A DNA stretch of 64,000 nt, from positions 15,725-79,724 of the forward strand of contig CM012954.1 in the NCBI GenBank assembly GCA_000181795.3, given 5' to 3'. Shown piece by piece: positions 39,701 to 51,926 of this stretch (its first letter is position 1; each line of letters opens with the position of its first letter). The stretch is from Trichinella spiralis. Taxonomy: Eukaryota > Nematoda > Enoplea > Trichinellida > Trichinellidae. Position numbers and translations under genes: made by a program. The notes below the pieces were generated by a model. The model searched no databases and was not told the origin of the DNA. It saw only the letters and a list, made by a program, of their open reading frames with translations.

Positions 39701-39986
39701 ACTTATGCATGAATTGTGCAATTTGCACAAAATCGAAGACTTCTGCACCAAAATCAAAGAAGACATTATTGTAAAAACGATGATAAAATCATTTTTAAAC
39801 AACTTCAAAAGTGTTACTGGACAGTGTGTTGCGGACGTTCCAAAATTTTCTACATTTAAATCTTGGGAACGAGCATTAAACGGTATGATTTATTTCATTT
39901 CTGCAAAACCACATTGGTCAACTATTCTGCATGAACTACCTTTCATTAATAAGAATAGTAATAATAATTCACATGTTTCCCTATAA
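36711..39986 (+). CDS. Ankyrin-repeat protein, inversin/nephrocystin-2-like (5' end uncertain)
   Basis: Multi-exon gene. Exons I can read: 36711 to about 36833 (Lys/Gln/Asn-rich), 37034 to about 37376, about 37470-37541, about 37602-37941, about 38081-38243, about 38512-38660, about 38988-39193 and about 39251-39986. The central part is a run of ankyrin repeats, for example DKHGRTLVHWSVACGNAEIL, DRNGCTALFYAVAYGHTDCA, DHTGKTASHYAVIKSQLQIL and DSKGRTPWQIANANKN. The layout recalls inversin (nematode mlt-4), a ciliary/cortical scaffold, but I see no IQ motif. The 3' half is Asn/Lys/Glu-rich and unfamiliar, ending in a helical segment with VERLLMHELCNLHKIEDFC. Stop at 39984-39986 if the last exon is read through; a donor-like GT near 39880 could lead to further exons near 40095-40290. 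An ankyrin scaffold is secure; the inversin assignment is tentative. Confidence 0.7.
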
Positions 39987-40094
39987 AAGAAAACATGCAA
40001 TACAAAATTAAGATCTCATATCACTATGTCTTCGATGCGTTCATTTATGCTCAATTATTATTTTATTATGTAATTTTATTTTTTTGAGATAATT

Positions 40095-40300
40095 TAAACT
40101 GGATACGAAATGCAGAAAAAATTTCCCAAAAGCAAGGTGAACATCAAAAGGTAAAAATTGTTCGTATATTCAAAACCGCTCATTTTATAATTGTTTAGAA
40201 CTGCATGTTATGCATTTTAAAAGATGAGAAACACTGCTGGGGCATATTCAAAAATCTATACGATCACAAACATGTTTCTAATCCACGTAAGCCATTTTCC
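40095..40300 (+). other. Possible extra 3' exons of the ankyrin gene
   Basis: After an AG at about 40198, an open stretch encodes CMLCILKDEKHCWGIFKNL and ends near a GTAAGC donor-like site (about 40288). A smaller stretch at about 40108-40135 is also bounded by AG and GT. These could be terminal exons of the ankyrin gene if the donor near 39880 is used. No homology supports them. Confidence 0.2.
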
Positions 40301-40452
40301 AAATATCATTTAAAAATTACATTAAAAAAGGAAATGGAACATTTCACTCACTAATATCATTTATCAAATTTCACACAGCTATCGTCTTAAAAGCAATCTG
40401 TTTTAGAAAAAAGGTGGAAATGATCATGTTTATATATCAGCCGATGGAAAAA

Positions 40453-40485
40453 TCTCTCTCCCTTTCTCTCTCTCTCTCTCTCTCT
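40453..40485. repeat. (TC)n microsatellite
   Basis: About 33 bases of almost pure TC repeat between the ankyrin gene and the convergent secreted-protein gene. Confidence 0.9.
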
Positions 40486-40751
40486 AAACATGTATTCTTC
40501 ATATTTACAAAGCAAATGCATTTGAATTATCAATATCTTTCATTTATTTGCATATTCTAATTCACATTGAATATGTTTGAAAGTGGAAAAATTAACTGAA
40601 AAACTGCACTACCAAAATAAGAAGAAAAACAAAACAAGAAGAATGAATTAGTTTGAAAAGTTAGAAATAATTATTTCAGCCACGTTATCTGTGCATGCAT
40701 ATAAATTATTTGTGTATATTACATATAGATTTTGCTGAAGAAACATATGCA

Positions 40752-40782
40752 AATGAATGAATGAATGAATGAATGAATGAAT
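40752..40782. repeat. (GAAT)n microsatellite
   Basis: Seven tandem copies of a GAAT/TGAA tetranucleotide, about 60 bases past the stop codon side of the secreted-protein gene (in its 3' flank). Confidence 0.9.
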
Positions 40783-40841
40783 AGTCCGAGTGTTGTTGTA
40801 TGGATAAATTTTGATAAAAATGTAAAATAAAATATTCATTT

Positions 40842-43101
40842 TCAAGTAACACGCTTTACGTACGTTTTAAAGTGTACTCGACCACTGTCGTCTTTGAATG
40901 TTTCCGTTAATTGGTGGTCATTCCAACTGAAAGTATGTTCATTGCGAAGATACGGCTGTTCGCATCGAGAATATGGATGGTTGGCATCGTGTACAGTATG
41001 AAGTTGAATGTAATTGTTTTTCAAATGGCCTTCTTGAAGCATCGATATACCTGTGCATCATAAATTTTCATTAAAAATTGAAAAATAAAATGGTACTTCT
41101 AACCTGAATTTGTTGTAATCATGTATGCAACTTCTCTTGTTGGACTTTTCGCCGGCCGAACCCATATAAATCCTTTCTCTTCTTGAATATCGTTAGAATC
41201 TTCTTTGCTTCGGGCAAAACCACTAAATAAATGATATGCAAATTCAGTGTACTCAAATTGACGAATAGAAAAGATATGAACTGAAAATTAACATATTATG
41301 AAATAGTTAACATTGTTGTGCTATTATTTTGTGTTGAAACAAGAATTATTATAAAGTACAAAAGAACTTTTTTAAACGAAGACTATATGATGTTTCTTTT
41401 TTAATTACAGTTGAAAACAACAATGTATAACAATGTAAGTACAAATTATATTAGTTATTATTCAGCTATATTGTTCACCAATATTCAAAATTATTCCAAT
41501 ATAGAAATATATTACAAATTGGTTCGGTATGCATTGTAAAAGTAAAAACAACACAATCCTCGTAAATATTTCTTACCAAAAAAAATAAGAACTAGCTCAT
41601 TTAATACATGTCTTCAAAAAACAAATCAAACCAAAATAAAAAAAGAATAATAGAGAATTCCAATTATGCTATTAATTTAACTACTGTGACATAAAACAAT
41701 TTCACCAATTCATACACACACTTGACGGTGTGTTTTCACATTCAAAAAGCTTACCAATTGCAAAGAGTAAACCATTTTCAAAATTTATAGGTTTAAACTA
41801 AATAAAAATTAGTTCAATCTCCATAAACATAAAAACATACTGATCTACAAAACGTTTTTTCTCATTTATAATTTTTCACACATCAACAATGAAAAAGTAT
41901 AAATGTAAACGTAAATTTTTTAAATTCTTACATTTGAAAAGTTGCCAATAGCACATTTAATAGATTAAGAAATATTTAATGTAAAATAGAAATTAATTTT
42001 CGACAAAAATTCAGTAAAACAAGTATCATACGTGTAGTTAAGGGACGGTGTGTCAAACAGTGGAACTTGTGTTAGCATGATACGAAGTACTTTATTGTAT
42101 CCACCTTTGGCAAAGTTGACTGGATAATTTATTGAATCGTCTGAATTAAGATTCCATTCACCAATAAGCTGCTTCAACAGCTCCAAGTACGGTGGTAAAG
42201 GTAAGCCAGGAGGAACTAAAAAAAATGAAAAACATGGACGGGCACATTATCAATATGCTCTTGTGACTTAAAAAACTTCACATTTAACAAATCAATTTTC
42301 AAAAAATTTATTACATTAAAAATTAAAATACATATTGCAAAACATAATTTTTTTCAACTATGAGCTTAAATCATCAAACGTTGTATAAAAAGAAATAATA
42401 AGAAGGAAACAGACGAACACTTATCATGAACCTGTCAAACATTTGATTAAATTTGTTAAAGCAATTTGATTTAATTTTTTTCGTTTTAATAATTGAATGA
42501 AATAACGATTTTATCTAAATAAATAACAAGACACATTGTGAAATGTTACAACAACACACAGACAACAAACATTGATTTGGCAGAAAAAATTTTCTTGTCC
42601 AATTTTTGACAATTTACAACTTTCAAAAATTATTTTGAATAAAGAATACTTTTTTCTTGGACACTTAACAGTCGTGTGATACGGTTGAAATTAATTTGAA
42701 TTGAATTAAATTGAAAATTTACTTGTTTTCAAATTGTAAATGCACTCTTTGCAAGTTACTGGACAGTTTTCCAAAAAAAATTTCGTATACTTCCTTGTCC
42801 AAACGCATCTTCCTTCTTTTTCCCAATAAGGACAAGCCTTGTATACATCTTGACATGGTCCTGTTAAAATAAAAGTCAAACAATTTTATTAAAATTTCTT
42901 CATCTTTCAAAGCGAAATAAGAATAATACTATGGCATTTGGAGCCAACCCATCCTGCATCGCAACGACACGTTCGGTTAGCAGTACAATGTCCATGTTCA
43001 CATGGACACTGTCCACAAACAACACCCACACAAAGTATAAATGCAACAATACAAGTAGCTACACATTTGTAGCAATAGCATTTCAAGATACTGTTGTTCA
43101 T
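40842..43101 (-). CDS. Secreted EGF + ShKT + nitrobindin-like (THAP4-type barrel) protein
   Basis: Exon 1 (start ATG 43101-43099, to about 42930) encodes a signal peptide with core VATCIVAFILCVGVVCG, then a six-cysteine EGF module CPCEHGHCTANRTCRC...GSKC. Exon 2 (about 42725-42868) encodes a six-cysteine ShKT domain, CQDVYKACPYWEKEGRC through LENCPVTCKEC. Exon 3 (about 42030-42216) begins ELLKQLIGEWNLNSDDSINY and continues to SLNYT. The next exons (about 41100-41285, then 40842 to about 41045) carry FSGFARSKEDSND, GFIWVRPAKSPTREVAYMIT and NEHTFSWNDHQLTETF, ending HFKTYVKRVT. The exon 3 to 4 junction is not resolved. The last part aligns in order with the nitrobindin/THAP4 C-terminal beta-barrel (LxxLxGxW, YP, GFxR, and a terminal strand ending K-K/R-V-T). 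The His at 40872-40874 falls where the THAP4 haem-ligand His lies if the ends are aligned. Predicted: extracellular, possibly haem/NO-binding; the function is inference. Confidence 0.75.
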
Positions 43102-45126
43102 TGTTGATATTCCGCCTTACAGTAATAATGATGTTATTACTATTGTTGTTTGTTGTTGTTGCCGCTGATGATGATGATAATGTTGGAAAACTGACTATTT
43201 AAACTATTCACCTAGCTACTTCTCTTCTTTTCAACAATCTGCTCAAGCATGTTTGGATGGCAAAGGAGCGGCAAGCGCTAATCGTCGACATGTCATCATC
43301 ATTGTGTGTTATGCTCTAATTCGGCTAAATGTTCAATTTCATCATCATATTTTCAAGAAAGATTCCGAGTGAAACAATTCATTTTTAAAATCAGGTTGCC
43401 ATTGTTGCAAATTAGACCAAACGGCGCCAGCTATGTCATATCTTTTCCAAATGCTTCACATCTGCCACATACAACATATTATTAATATTCAAATTTATTT
43501 ATATACCCACACGCGCGCAACAAAACACTATACACAACACATACAACTAATAAATAATTCCCTTTTTGGGATTTTCGCCTCCTTTTCCTAAAGCGATAAG
43601 AAATTAATTAACCAACAGATCACAAAATTCATTACATACACATATAACACGATTAGATAATATCAGATACATGCAAGTAAATAAAAAGTAACCCAGAAAA
43701 TTCACATTTCAATTCAACATTACTACCATTCACAATATTTTCATCAACGATAAGCAATATCGATCATGTGGACAATTTCATTTTGCATAAAAGTATATTC
43801 CTTTTAGTCTTTATATTTATTTACCTTTTCAATTTATATAAATTACGAATTTCACTTAGACAGTGTGAATTGTATATGAAAAACACAATATTTCATTTCG
43901 TACAAAAATCATTCACCTACCTAATCGTTTATTTAATATTTCATCAATAATCAAATTGTTTTCTGTTAAAAAATATCAATCATGATAAACAGTGATTTCG
44001 TGGCAATTTAATGTTTTTCAGTCAATGTATACAGAAAATTAATGCACTTACCACAATGATCACTTGACATTGACAAAGGATCAGTTCAAATCATCGAATT
44101 AGCATCAATTCGTAAAATCAAAAGTCGAAAACGTATACTTCTTCTAGCTTGATCAAATGGTGCAGTTACTTCGGCCAACTGCAGCAACGTAAAAAGTAAA
44201 CATGCTTGAACACAACGCCGTTTCAATGAAATATGCATGTTAAATATATATACTATTGAACACGTAAAGCTACAGTATATAATAATACAAGCACCATTAT
44301 TTGTAATCTTATCTTGTCCTCATTTCAAATTAAAATTTGCATTTTAAGGTACTGCTGTCCATTTCATATATATTTCATATCAGCGTTTCTCAATAATTTT
44401 ATCCTCAGGGAACCCCTGCACAATTAAAAAAAAAAATTTTTTTTCAATAAATCAAACCTCTTAAGGCATACATGATATATTCTAATAAGCTGGTTATTAA
44501 TTAACCTGAAATGTATAATGACTACTGCAATAAGATGCATAACAAGATATGAGCAGATAATAGCTACTAGAATAACTTAATTGTTTATTGGTAACATTTA
44601 AAAGGCGAAACAATGTGTCATATTTCGCGGAACTCCGTTTGAAAACGCTGCTTTAAACCATTCAGAGTGCTGCACAATTGTCGTAAAACGAACGGTTCTT
44701 TTGTCCAACGGAAACGATTCAACTTTTGCATGTTTCTAGCCTGTCCTGACAATTCAGATTTTTCAATAAATATTCTTTCGTAGAAATTTTTCAATTCGCA
44801 TTTTCATAAACAAGCAATGCATAAAAAATTAACTTGGAATATTTCCACTACATACAAATACAGGGATTTTTTCACAAATAAAACAAAATTAAATATGCAT
44901 TAAACTACGTTTATTAATGATTCAATCAAGTTACGCAACAAAGCGTACTGAAAATAAGAGCTGAGAAAAACGGCTCACCGATATAAGACAAGCTATAATT
45001 ATTATCATTCTGTTATTATTATCATTACTGAAGTGCGAAAAGCTTTAGACGAGAAATAATTTTACATAAATGCTAAATAATATACTGAATTCCATTCGAT
45101 TTAAAGTGACTGTGAACTGCTAATTT
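43102..45126. other. Intergenic region between secreted-protein and PP1 genes
   Basis: About 2 kb without a supported gene. It starts with TTG/GAT-type low-complexity sequence (about 43135-43185), upstream of the secreted-protein gene. It holds a hAT-type MITE at 44381-44650. A TTTATT on plus (44910-44915; AATAAA on minus) about 210 bases past the PP1 stop is a likely polyadenylation signal for PP1. Confidence 0.6.
44381..44650. mobile_element. Non-autonomous hAT-type MITE, 270 bp
   Basis: The left end starts CAGCGTTTCTCAA and continues to a CAGGGAACCCCTG block. The reverse complement of the right end starts CAGCGTTTTCAAA and continues to a GGAGTTCCGCGAA block. CAG-starting ends with GTTTCTCAA and GGAACCCC/TTCCGCGGAA blocks are typical of hAT family termini. 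The interior is AT-rich with no open frame, so it could only have moved with a transposase made elsewhere. The expected 8-bp target duplication is not recognisable (TTTCATAT left, CTTTAAAC right), which suggests an old insertion or slightly misplaced ends. Confidence 0.6.
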
Positions 45127-47198
<2,072 letters not shown>

Positions 47199-50100
47199 TT
47201 ACAAAAACTAAAATAAAAGGTTCAATCAATTTGATTGATAATGAAACCCGTTTCTATTGTTATTTCTCAATAAATGTCCAGTTTACAACATAACACATCT
47301 ACCCATGGTTGTAACTGAAAAATATTAAGACATATCCACGCACGCGCGTAAAAAAAGCAACATAAAATTGTTATAAGAATCAATTAAAAAATATTTCTGC
47401 TAAAAAACTAAAAATAAAATTCGCAGGAATTAAAAAATATCAAATAAAATAACAGCAAAATAAAACAAAACAAGCGACACAATAAGCAAAGTGATTAGAC
47501 GAAAACCATACACTTTTATAAATTTAATCGTTAAAAAAACACGCCTAGCACACATACAAATTTCACGACAACACTCACCGCGACACACAGAAAGATAAAC
47601 GTCAAACTGATCGACATACAGTAAACTGACAAATAACCCTGTTTAAGAGAACCTGACTTACATATACACATCAATTCATACTGTTGTAATACGGTAGCTA
47701 TAAATCTAACAAATTTAGAATAAAATTCAATAATAAAAATTAATAAATTTATAATAAAATTTATTTCAATAAAAACAATTTTATTATTTAATAATTATCT
47801 ATTTTTACCTTTTATTTTCATATCAGAATTATTAATTTTGGATACAAACATAATGATAGCAAATGAATAAATTAAAAAGAAATAATATTAATTAAAAAAT
47901 ATTTTAATATCATAATAAATTAATTTAATTGAAATTATATTGAAAATTCATTACTCATAACATACACTTGTTAAGCCGAACATTCATTTTAATAAAGCCA
48001 TGAAGAAATTGAAAGTTTTAAAATAAATGTTAAATTAAAATACTTTCAAAATATTCTTTCTTTAAAACATATAGACATTATTACAATTCATTATTTCTTA
48101 AATTACAGTGAGATAAATATCGAAGTAAAACACAATGAAAAAATATTTTAAGCATGTCTTCATTGTATAATATTTTATAGTAAAAATTGTTTGAATAGAT
48201 CATTAAATTTTTTTATTGAAATAAATATGCTTTAGCTGAATTTTTAGAAAACCTGAATTTTCAATTGTGTATACTGTAGTATCCATCGAGCTGACTATTT
48301 GGTGATGCCAACTGTTACGTTTTAAACATCTCATTCAGATAGTATTTTTCATCAAATGTCAAATACTTGTTTCGATTGAATTTTCCAGTTTTCACTTTTT
48401 TGTAAGTTTGAATACAAAATTTTGATATGTAATATAAACTAAAGAATACTATCCCGTAATGAATCACTTCTGTCATGCTGAGCTTGTACTTGCTTGTAGC
48501 TTTTCCTTTTATTTACCTATTTAGCAAGTGTATACAGACTAGTTTATTGCAAAGTCAACATTTCTTTTCATAGCGAAGCGAACGCTGGCTAGAAGGTCTC
48601 ATCGCACGAATCACATACACTGCTTTGGTTGAAAAGAGTTTTAAAAAATGTTTCCTGATTGCTAGCTGTGTCTTTCATTTATTCTTTTCAAATATAAACA
48701 TAATGAAAGGATCCATTATAGTATTGGAAGAATACGGGAAACAGTTTTTATGCGAAAGGCTTCAATTTATTTCACACAACAGTTCATTAGTCGAGACGAA
48801 ATTATGCATCCTGTGAAAATTTGAAAGTTCGTAATTTTGGCCGAAAATTATTCATACTTTACAATGCTCCATTGCGTTAGCCTTTCAAAAATTGATTATC
48901 ATTTACTGATTCCCATGGTGAAGTCAGGTTAGGTACCTTTTCTACATGAATAAAAATATTGGCCTTGAAGTGATGCCAATTTAAAACAGTTGTTAGTGAA
49001 AAGCTGTTAATTGAAGTGGATGGAATTGGAAATTGGAATTTGATGAATGAAAATTCAAAATGAAATTCTTTTCTTATAACGGTTATTGATAATTAACTCA
49101 ATTTTTAGCTTATTAAACACAGTTGTATCAGTTTCACTGTTCTGGACTGAATGTGAAGAAAGTGGCAATTTTGCGTATAGAATGCAATGGCAAAGAAAAT
49201 AAGAAAAAAAAACAGTTTCATCGAAATATTTTCAAAATGATAATGTTTGAGTAACGTTGAAAAAAATTTTTTATACGTATTTTTAAAACATTTGAAAATT
49301 TTAATGTAACAGTAATAATTTTTATGTATGTCAGATATTATTTGAATAGAAGAAGAAGAAGAATGTAAAAAGCAGTTGATTGAATGAAAGATTATCTGTA
49401 TTTCTTGATTATGTTAATTGATTTTTGGAAAGGTGGAACAAGAAATAGAAGTTACAGTGAGAGAATTCTACTGATTGTCTGTCTATTAGTAAACGGTACG
49501 GATCATTGTCCACATAATCGTTACGCAGCACATTGACCGGCCTAACGACCTTAGTGTACAGTAAAATGAAGAAATGAGATTACAATGATGGGTCGATCGG
49601 TCGTCCGGTCGAGTCTTGCTCACGCGCCTCTCTCATTTCCCGCTTTTGCCGTTGTCCTTGCTTGCTTTACCTGTCCGCGCCCGGTATTAAAGATACCACC
49701 CGGACGACGACCCCAAACAGCAACAGCTGAAATGCTTTGCTTTGTTGACATTTTCCTTGCTATTCTTTAAATCACAGCTAGTCAGCAGTTGCAGTTACAT
49801 CAGATGGATACTTACATCCGATGATCCGCTTTTTCTCATTTCCATCAGTCAGTTTTGTAAAGCGAACTGTGAAATTTTGCCTCACCAAATGTACTCAGCC
49901 AGTCAACACATCACGGTCTGTTTGTTGCTAGGCTTCTGGTTTCGGTACCTGTCTGTGTTTGTTATAAATTTTTGTGTCACTGGGGCATCTATTTTACTAC
50001 TCGTCCGCATTGGACCCTCTTCACTGGATACTAGTAATCTATTAAAAATACTATTCAACATTCTTTCAATATCTCTCTCCCAATGAAATAATGTAAGTAG

Positions 50101-50621
50101 TAAATATTTAATGAAAAAACAGATTCTTTTATAAAAATAATACCACAGCATAATAATTTGTATAAATTTTGTATACAAAGTTTTGTTCTTTCATCGTACA
50201 TTGTTGATTGATAATTTGGCTTATTGTTCAATAATTTCCAATTTTTTTGTACAACTTAAAATTGGAAATTGAGTTATTTTTGTGAAAATGTGGTGGTACA
50301 GCTGAATTTTTTTTCTCCGTGTCATTGCTATTTGATCGTCCTCGGCATCGTTAATTTCTCAATTCTTGAAAAGTATTTCAACCTTGAAAATTATTTTCTA
50401 CATTATGTTAGAAAAAAAAAACACCATACGCATTTTATTTCCTTAATCAGTTGTGTGTGTGTGTGTGCGTGTGTGTGGTGGTAAACTATCTTGATTATAG
50501 CTAAACTTGATTTCGTTGCTATTTCATTTATCGTATGCTTGAAATTTTTGTAGAGTTGGTTGGAGAAGAGACGTGTTATCAGTATTGTTAGATTAGTTGT
50601 TTTGTATTTTTGAAAAGTGGA
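47199..50621. other. Intergenic region between PP1 and SPOP
   Basis: Divergent promoters of PP1 (left) and SPOP (right) must lie here. 47690-48250 is extremely AT-rich with many TTTATT/AATAAA strings and no gene. About 48560-48620 is a small GC-richer stretch bounded by possible splice signals. 49490-49760 is a GC-rich patch. A (GT)n tract lies at about 50450-50480. A TTTTTGTAG acceptor-like site about 70 bases before the SPOP ATG (near 50552) may end a 5'-UTR intron or be a trans-splice site. No coding gene is supported. Confidence 0.55.
49490..49760. other. GC-rich patch upstream of SPOP
   Basis: In otherwise AT-rich intergenic DNA this stretch has many CG dinucleotides (GGTCGATCGGTCGTCCGGTC at about 49591-49610, CCGCGCCCGG, CCCGGACGACG) and a short perfect hairpin GGTAT-TAAAG-ATACC at about 49683-49697. 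The position, about 0.9-1.1 kb upstream of SPOP, suits a promoter or 5'-UTR exon. The open frames across it show no family resemblance. Confidence 0.4.
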
Positions 50622-51926
50622 ATGGAAGCAACAGCTTTGGAAAGTGATTCAGGCAATACGAATATGGCAGTAATCCGAGTAGCTTCACCATCTTCGGTGA
50701 TGATGAACAGTGGTGGTGTCAGCAGCGTTAGTAGTCAACTATCATCGTCGGATTGTTGTACAAGTGGTGGTGGTGGTGGTGGTGGTATTGGAGTTGGTAG
50801 TGGATGTGGTGGTGGTGGTAGTGGTAATGGACATCCGTTTGCGGAAAATTGGTGTTTCACACAAGTGAAAGTTATAAAATTCAGCTACATGTGGACAATA
50901 AACAATTTCAGCTTTTGTCGTGAAGAGATGGGTGAAGTGTTGAAAAGCAGCACATTTTCAGCTGGTTCCAATGACCGATTGAAATGGTGCTTGCGAATCA
51001 ATCCGAAAGGTTTGGATGAAGAAAGCAAAGATTATTTGTCGTTGTATTTGTTGTTGGTGCACTGTTATAAAAATGAAGTCCGAGCGAAATTCAAATTCAG
51101 CATTTTGAACGCGAAACGCGAAGAGACAAAAGCTATGGAAAGTCAGCGGGCTTATCGGTTTGTCCAAGGCAAAGATTGGGGTTTCAAAAAGTTCATCAGA
51201 CGAGATTTTCTATTGGACGAGATGAACGGCTTACTTCCGGATGACAAATTGACAATATTCTGCGAAGTTAGTGTCGTTTCAGATACGGTGAACGTGACCG
51301 GTCAAAGTGCTGTGTCCCAGTTCAACGTGCCGGATTGTCGTTTAGCCGACGATCTGTGCGAATTGTTGGACTCGCAGAGGTTCAGCGATTTTTGTCTTTT
51401 GGTCCATGGACAAGAGTTCCGCGTGCACAAAGCCATTTTGGCAGCCAGGAGTGCCGTGTTTGCGGCAATGTTCGAACACGAAATGGAAGAGAGAAAATTG
51501 AACCGTGTGGTCATCACTGACGTCGACGCCGAAGTGATGGCCAACATGTTGCGCTATATCTACACTGGTCAGGCGCCGCCGAATCTCGAATCAATTGCCG
51601 ACGATCTGCTGGCTGCGGCCGACAAATATGCATTGGAAAGGTTGAAGGTGATGTGCGAGCAAGCTTTGTGCGCTGGGCTTACGGTGGAAAATGCATGCGA
51701 CACACTGATTTTGGCCGACTTGCACAGCGCTGATCAGCTCAAGCAACAAGCTATCCTATACATCAATACCAACGCCGCTGAGGTTATCGAATCGACCGGC
51801 TGGAACACGCTTGTCAACAAATATCCTCAACTCCTTGCTGAAGCTTTCAAAGCTCTGGCTACTCAGCAAACTCTGCCTTTGTTGATGATGATGGGTCCCT
51901 GTCGAAAGCGCTCAAAACAAACCTAG
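50622..51926 (+). CDS. SPOP: SPOP: MATH-BTB adaptor of a cullin-3 ubiquitin ligase
   Basis: Single-exon gene, 434 residues. The first ATG is at 50622; an in-frame TTG at 50610 extends the frame but is not a normal start. Residues 1-75 are Ser/Gly-rich with a poly-Gly run and replace the short Pro-rich N-terminus of other SPOPs. The MATH domain (about 80-225) is almost unchanged: [67 protein letters not shown]. It includes the substrate-groove aromatics known from human SPOP (Tyr of LSLY, Phe of FKF, Tyr of RAYRF, Trp and Phe of DWGF). The BTB domain (about 250-370; [40 protein letters not shown]) is followed by a BACK-like helix pair and a basic end CRKRSKQT, matching the SPOP nuclear signal. 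The second half is clearly richer in G+C than the first. A polyadenylation signal AATAAA is at 52337-52342. Confidence 0.96.
   Translation: MEATALESDSGNTNMAVIRVASPSSVMMNSGGVSSVSSQLSSSDCCTSGGGGGGGIGVGSGCGGGGSGNGHPFAENWCFTQVKVIKFSYMWTINNFSFCREEMGEVLKSSTFSAGSNDRLKWCLRINPKGLDEESKDYLSLYLLLVHCYKNEVRAKFKFSILNAKREETKAMESQRAYRFVQGKDWGFKKFIRRDFLLDEMNGLLPDDKLTIFCEVSVVSDTVNVTGQSAVSQFNVPDCRLADDLCELLDSQRFSDFCLLVHGQEFRVHKAILAARSAVFAAMFEHEMEERKLNRVVITDVDAEVMANMLRYIYTGQAPPNLESIADDLLAAADKYALERLKVMCEQALCAGLTVENACDTLILADLHSADQLKQQAILYINTNAAEVIESTGWNTLVNKYPQLLAEAFKALATQQTLPLLMMMGPCRKRSKQT

Noticed and set aside
47690-48250. Very AT-rich block as a centromere-like or origin element
   Set aside because: It is simple AT-rich sequence without periodic repeats; nothing specific supports such a role.
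49585-50086. Open frames in the GC-rich patch upstream of SPOP
   Set aside because: Low-complexity, no family signal, no plausible splice partners.
50610-50621. Upstream TTG start for SPOP
   Set aside because: Animal genes start at ATG; the first in-frame ATG is 50622.
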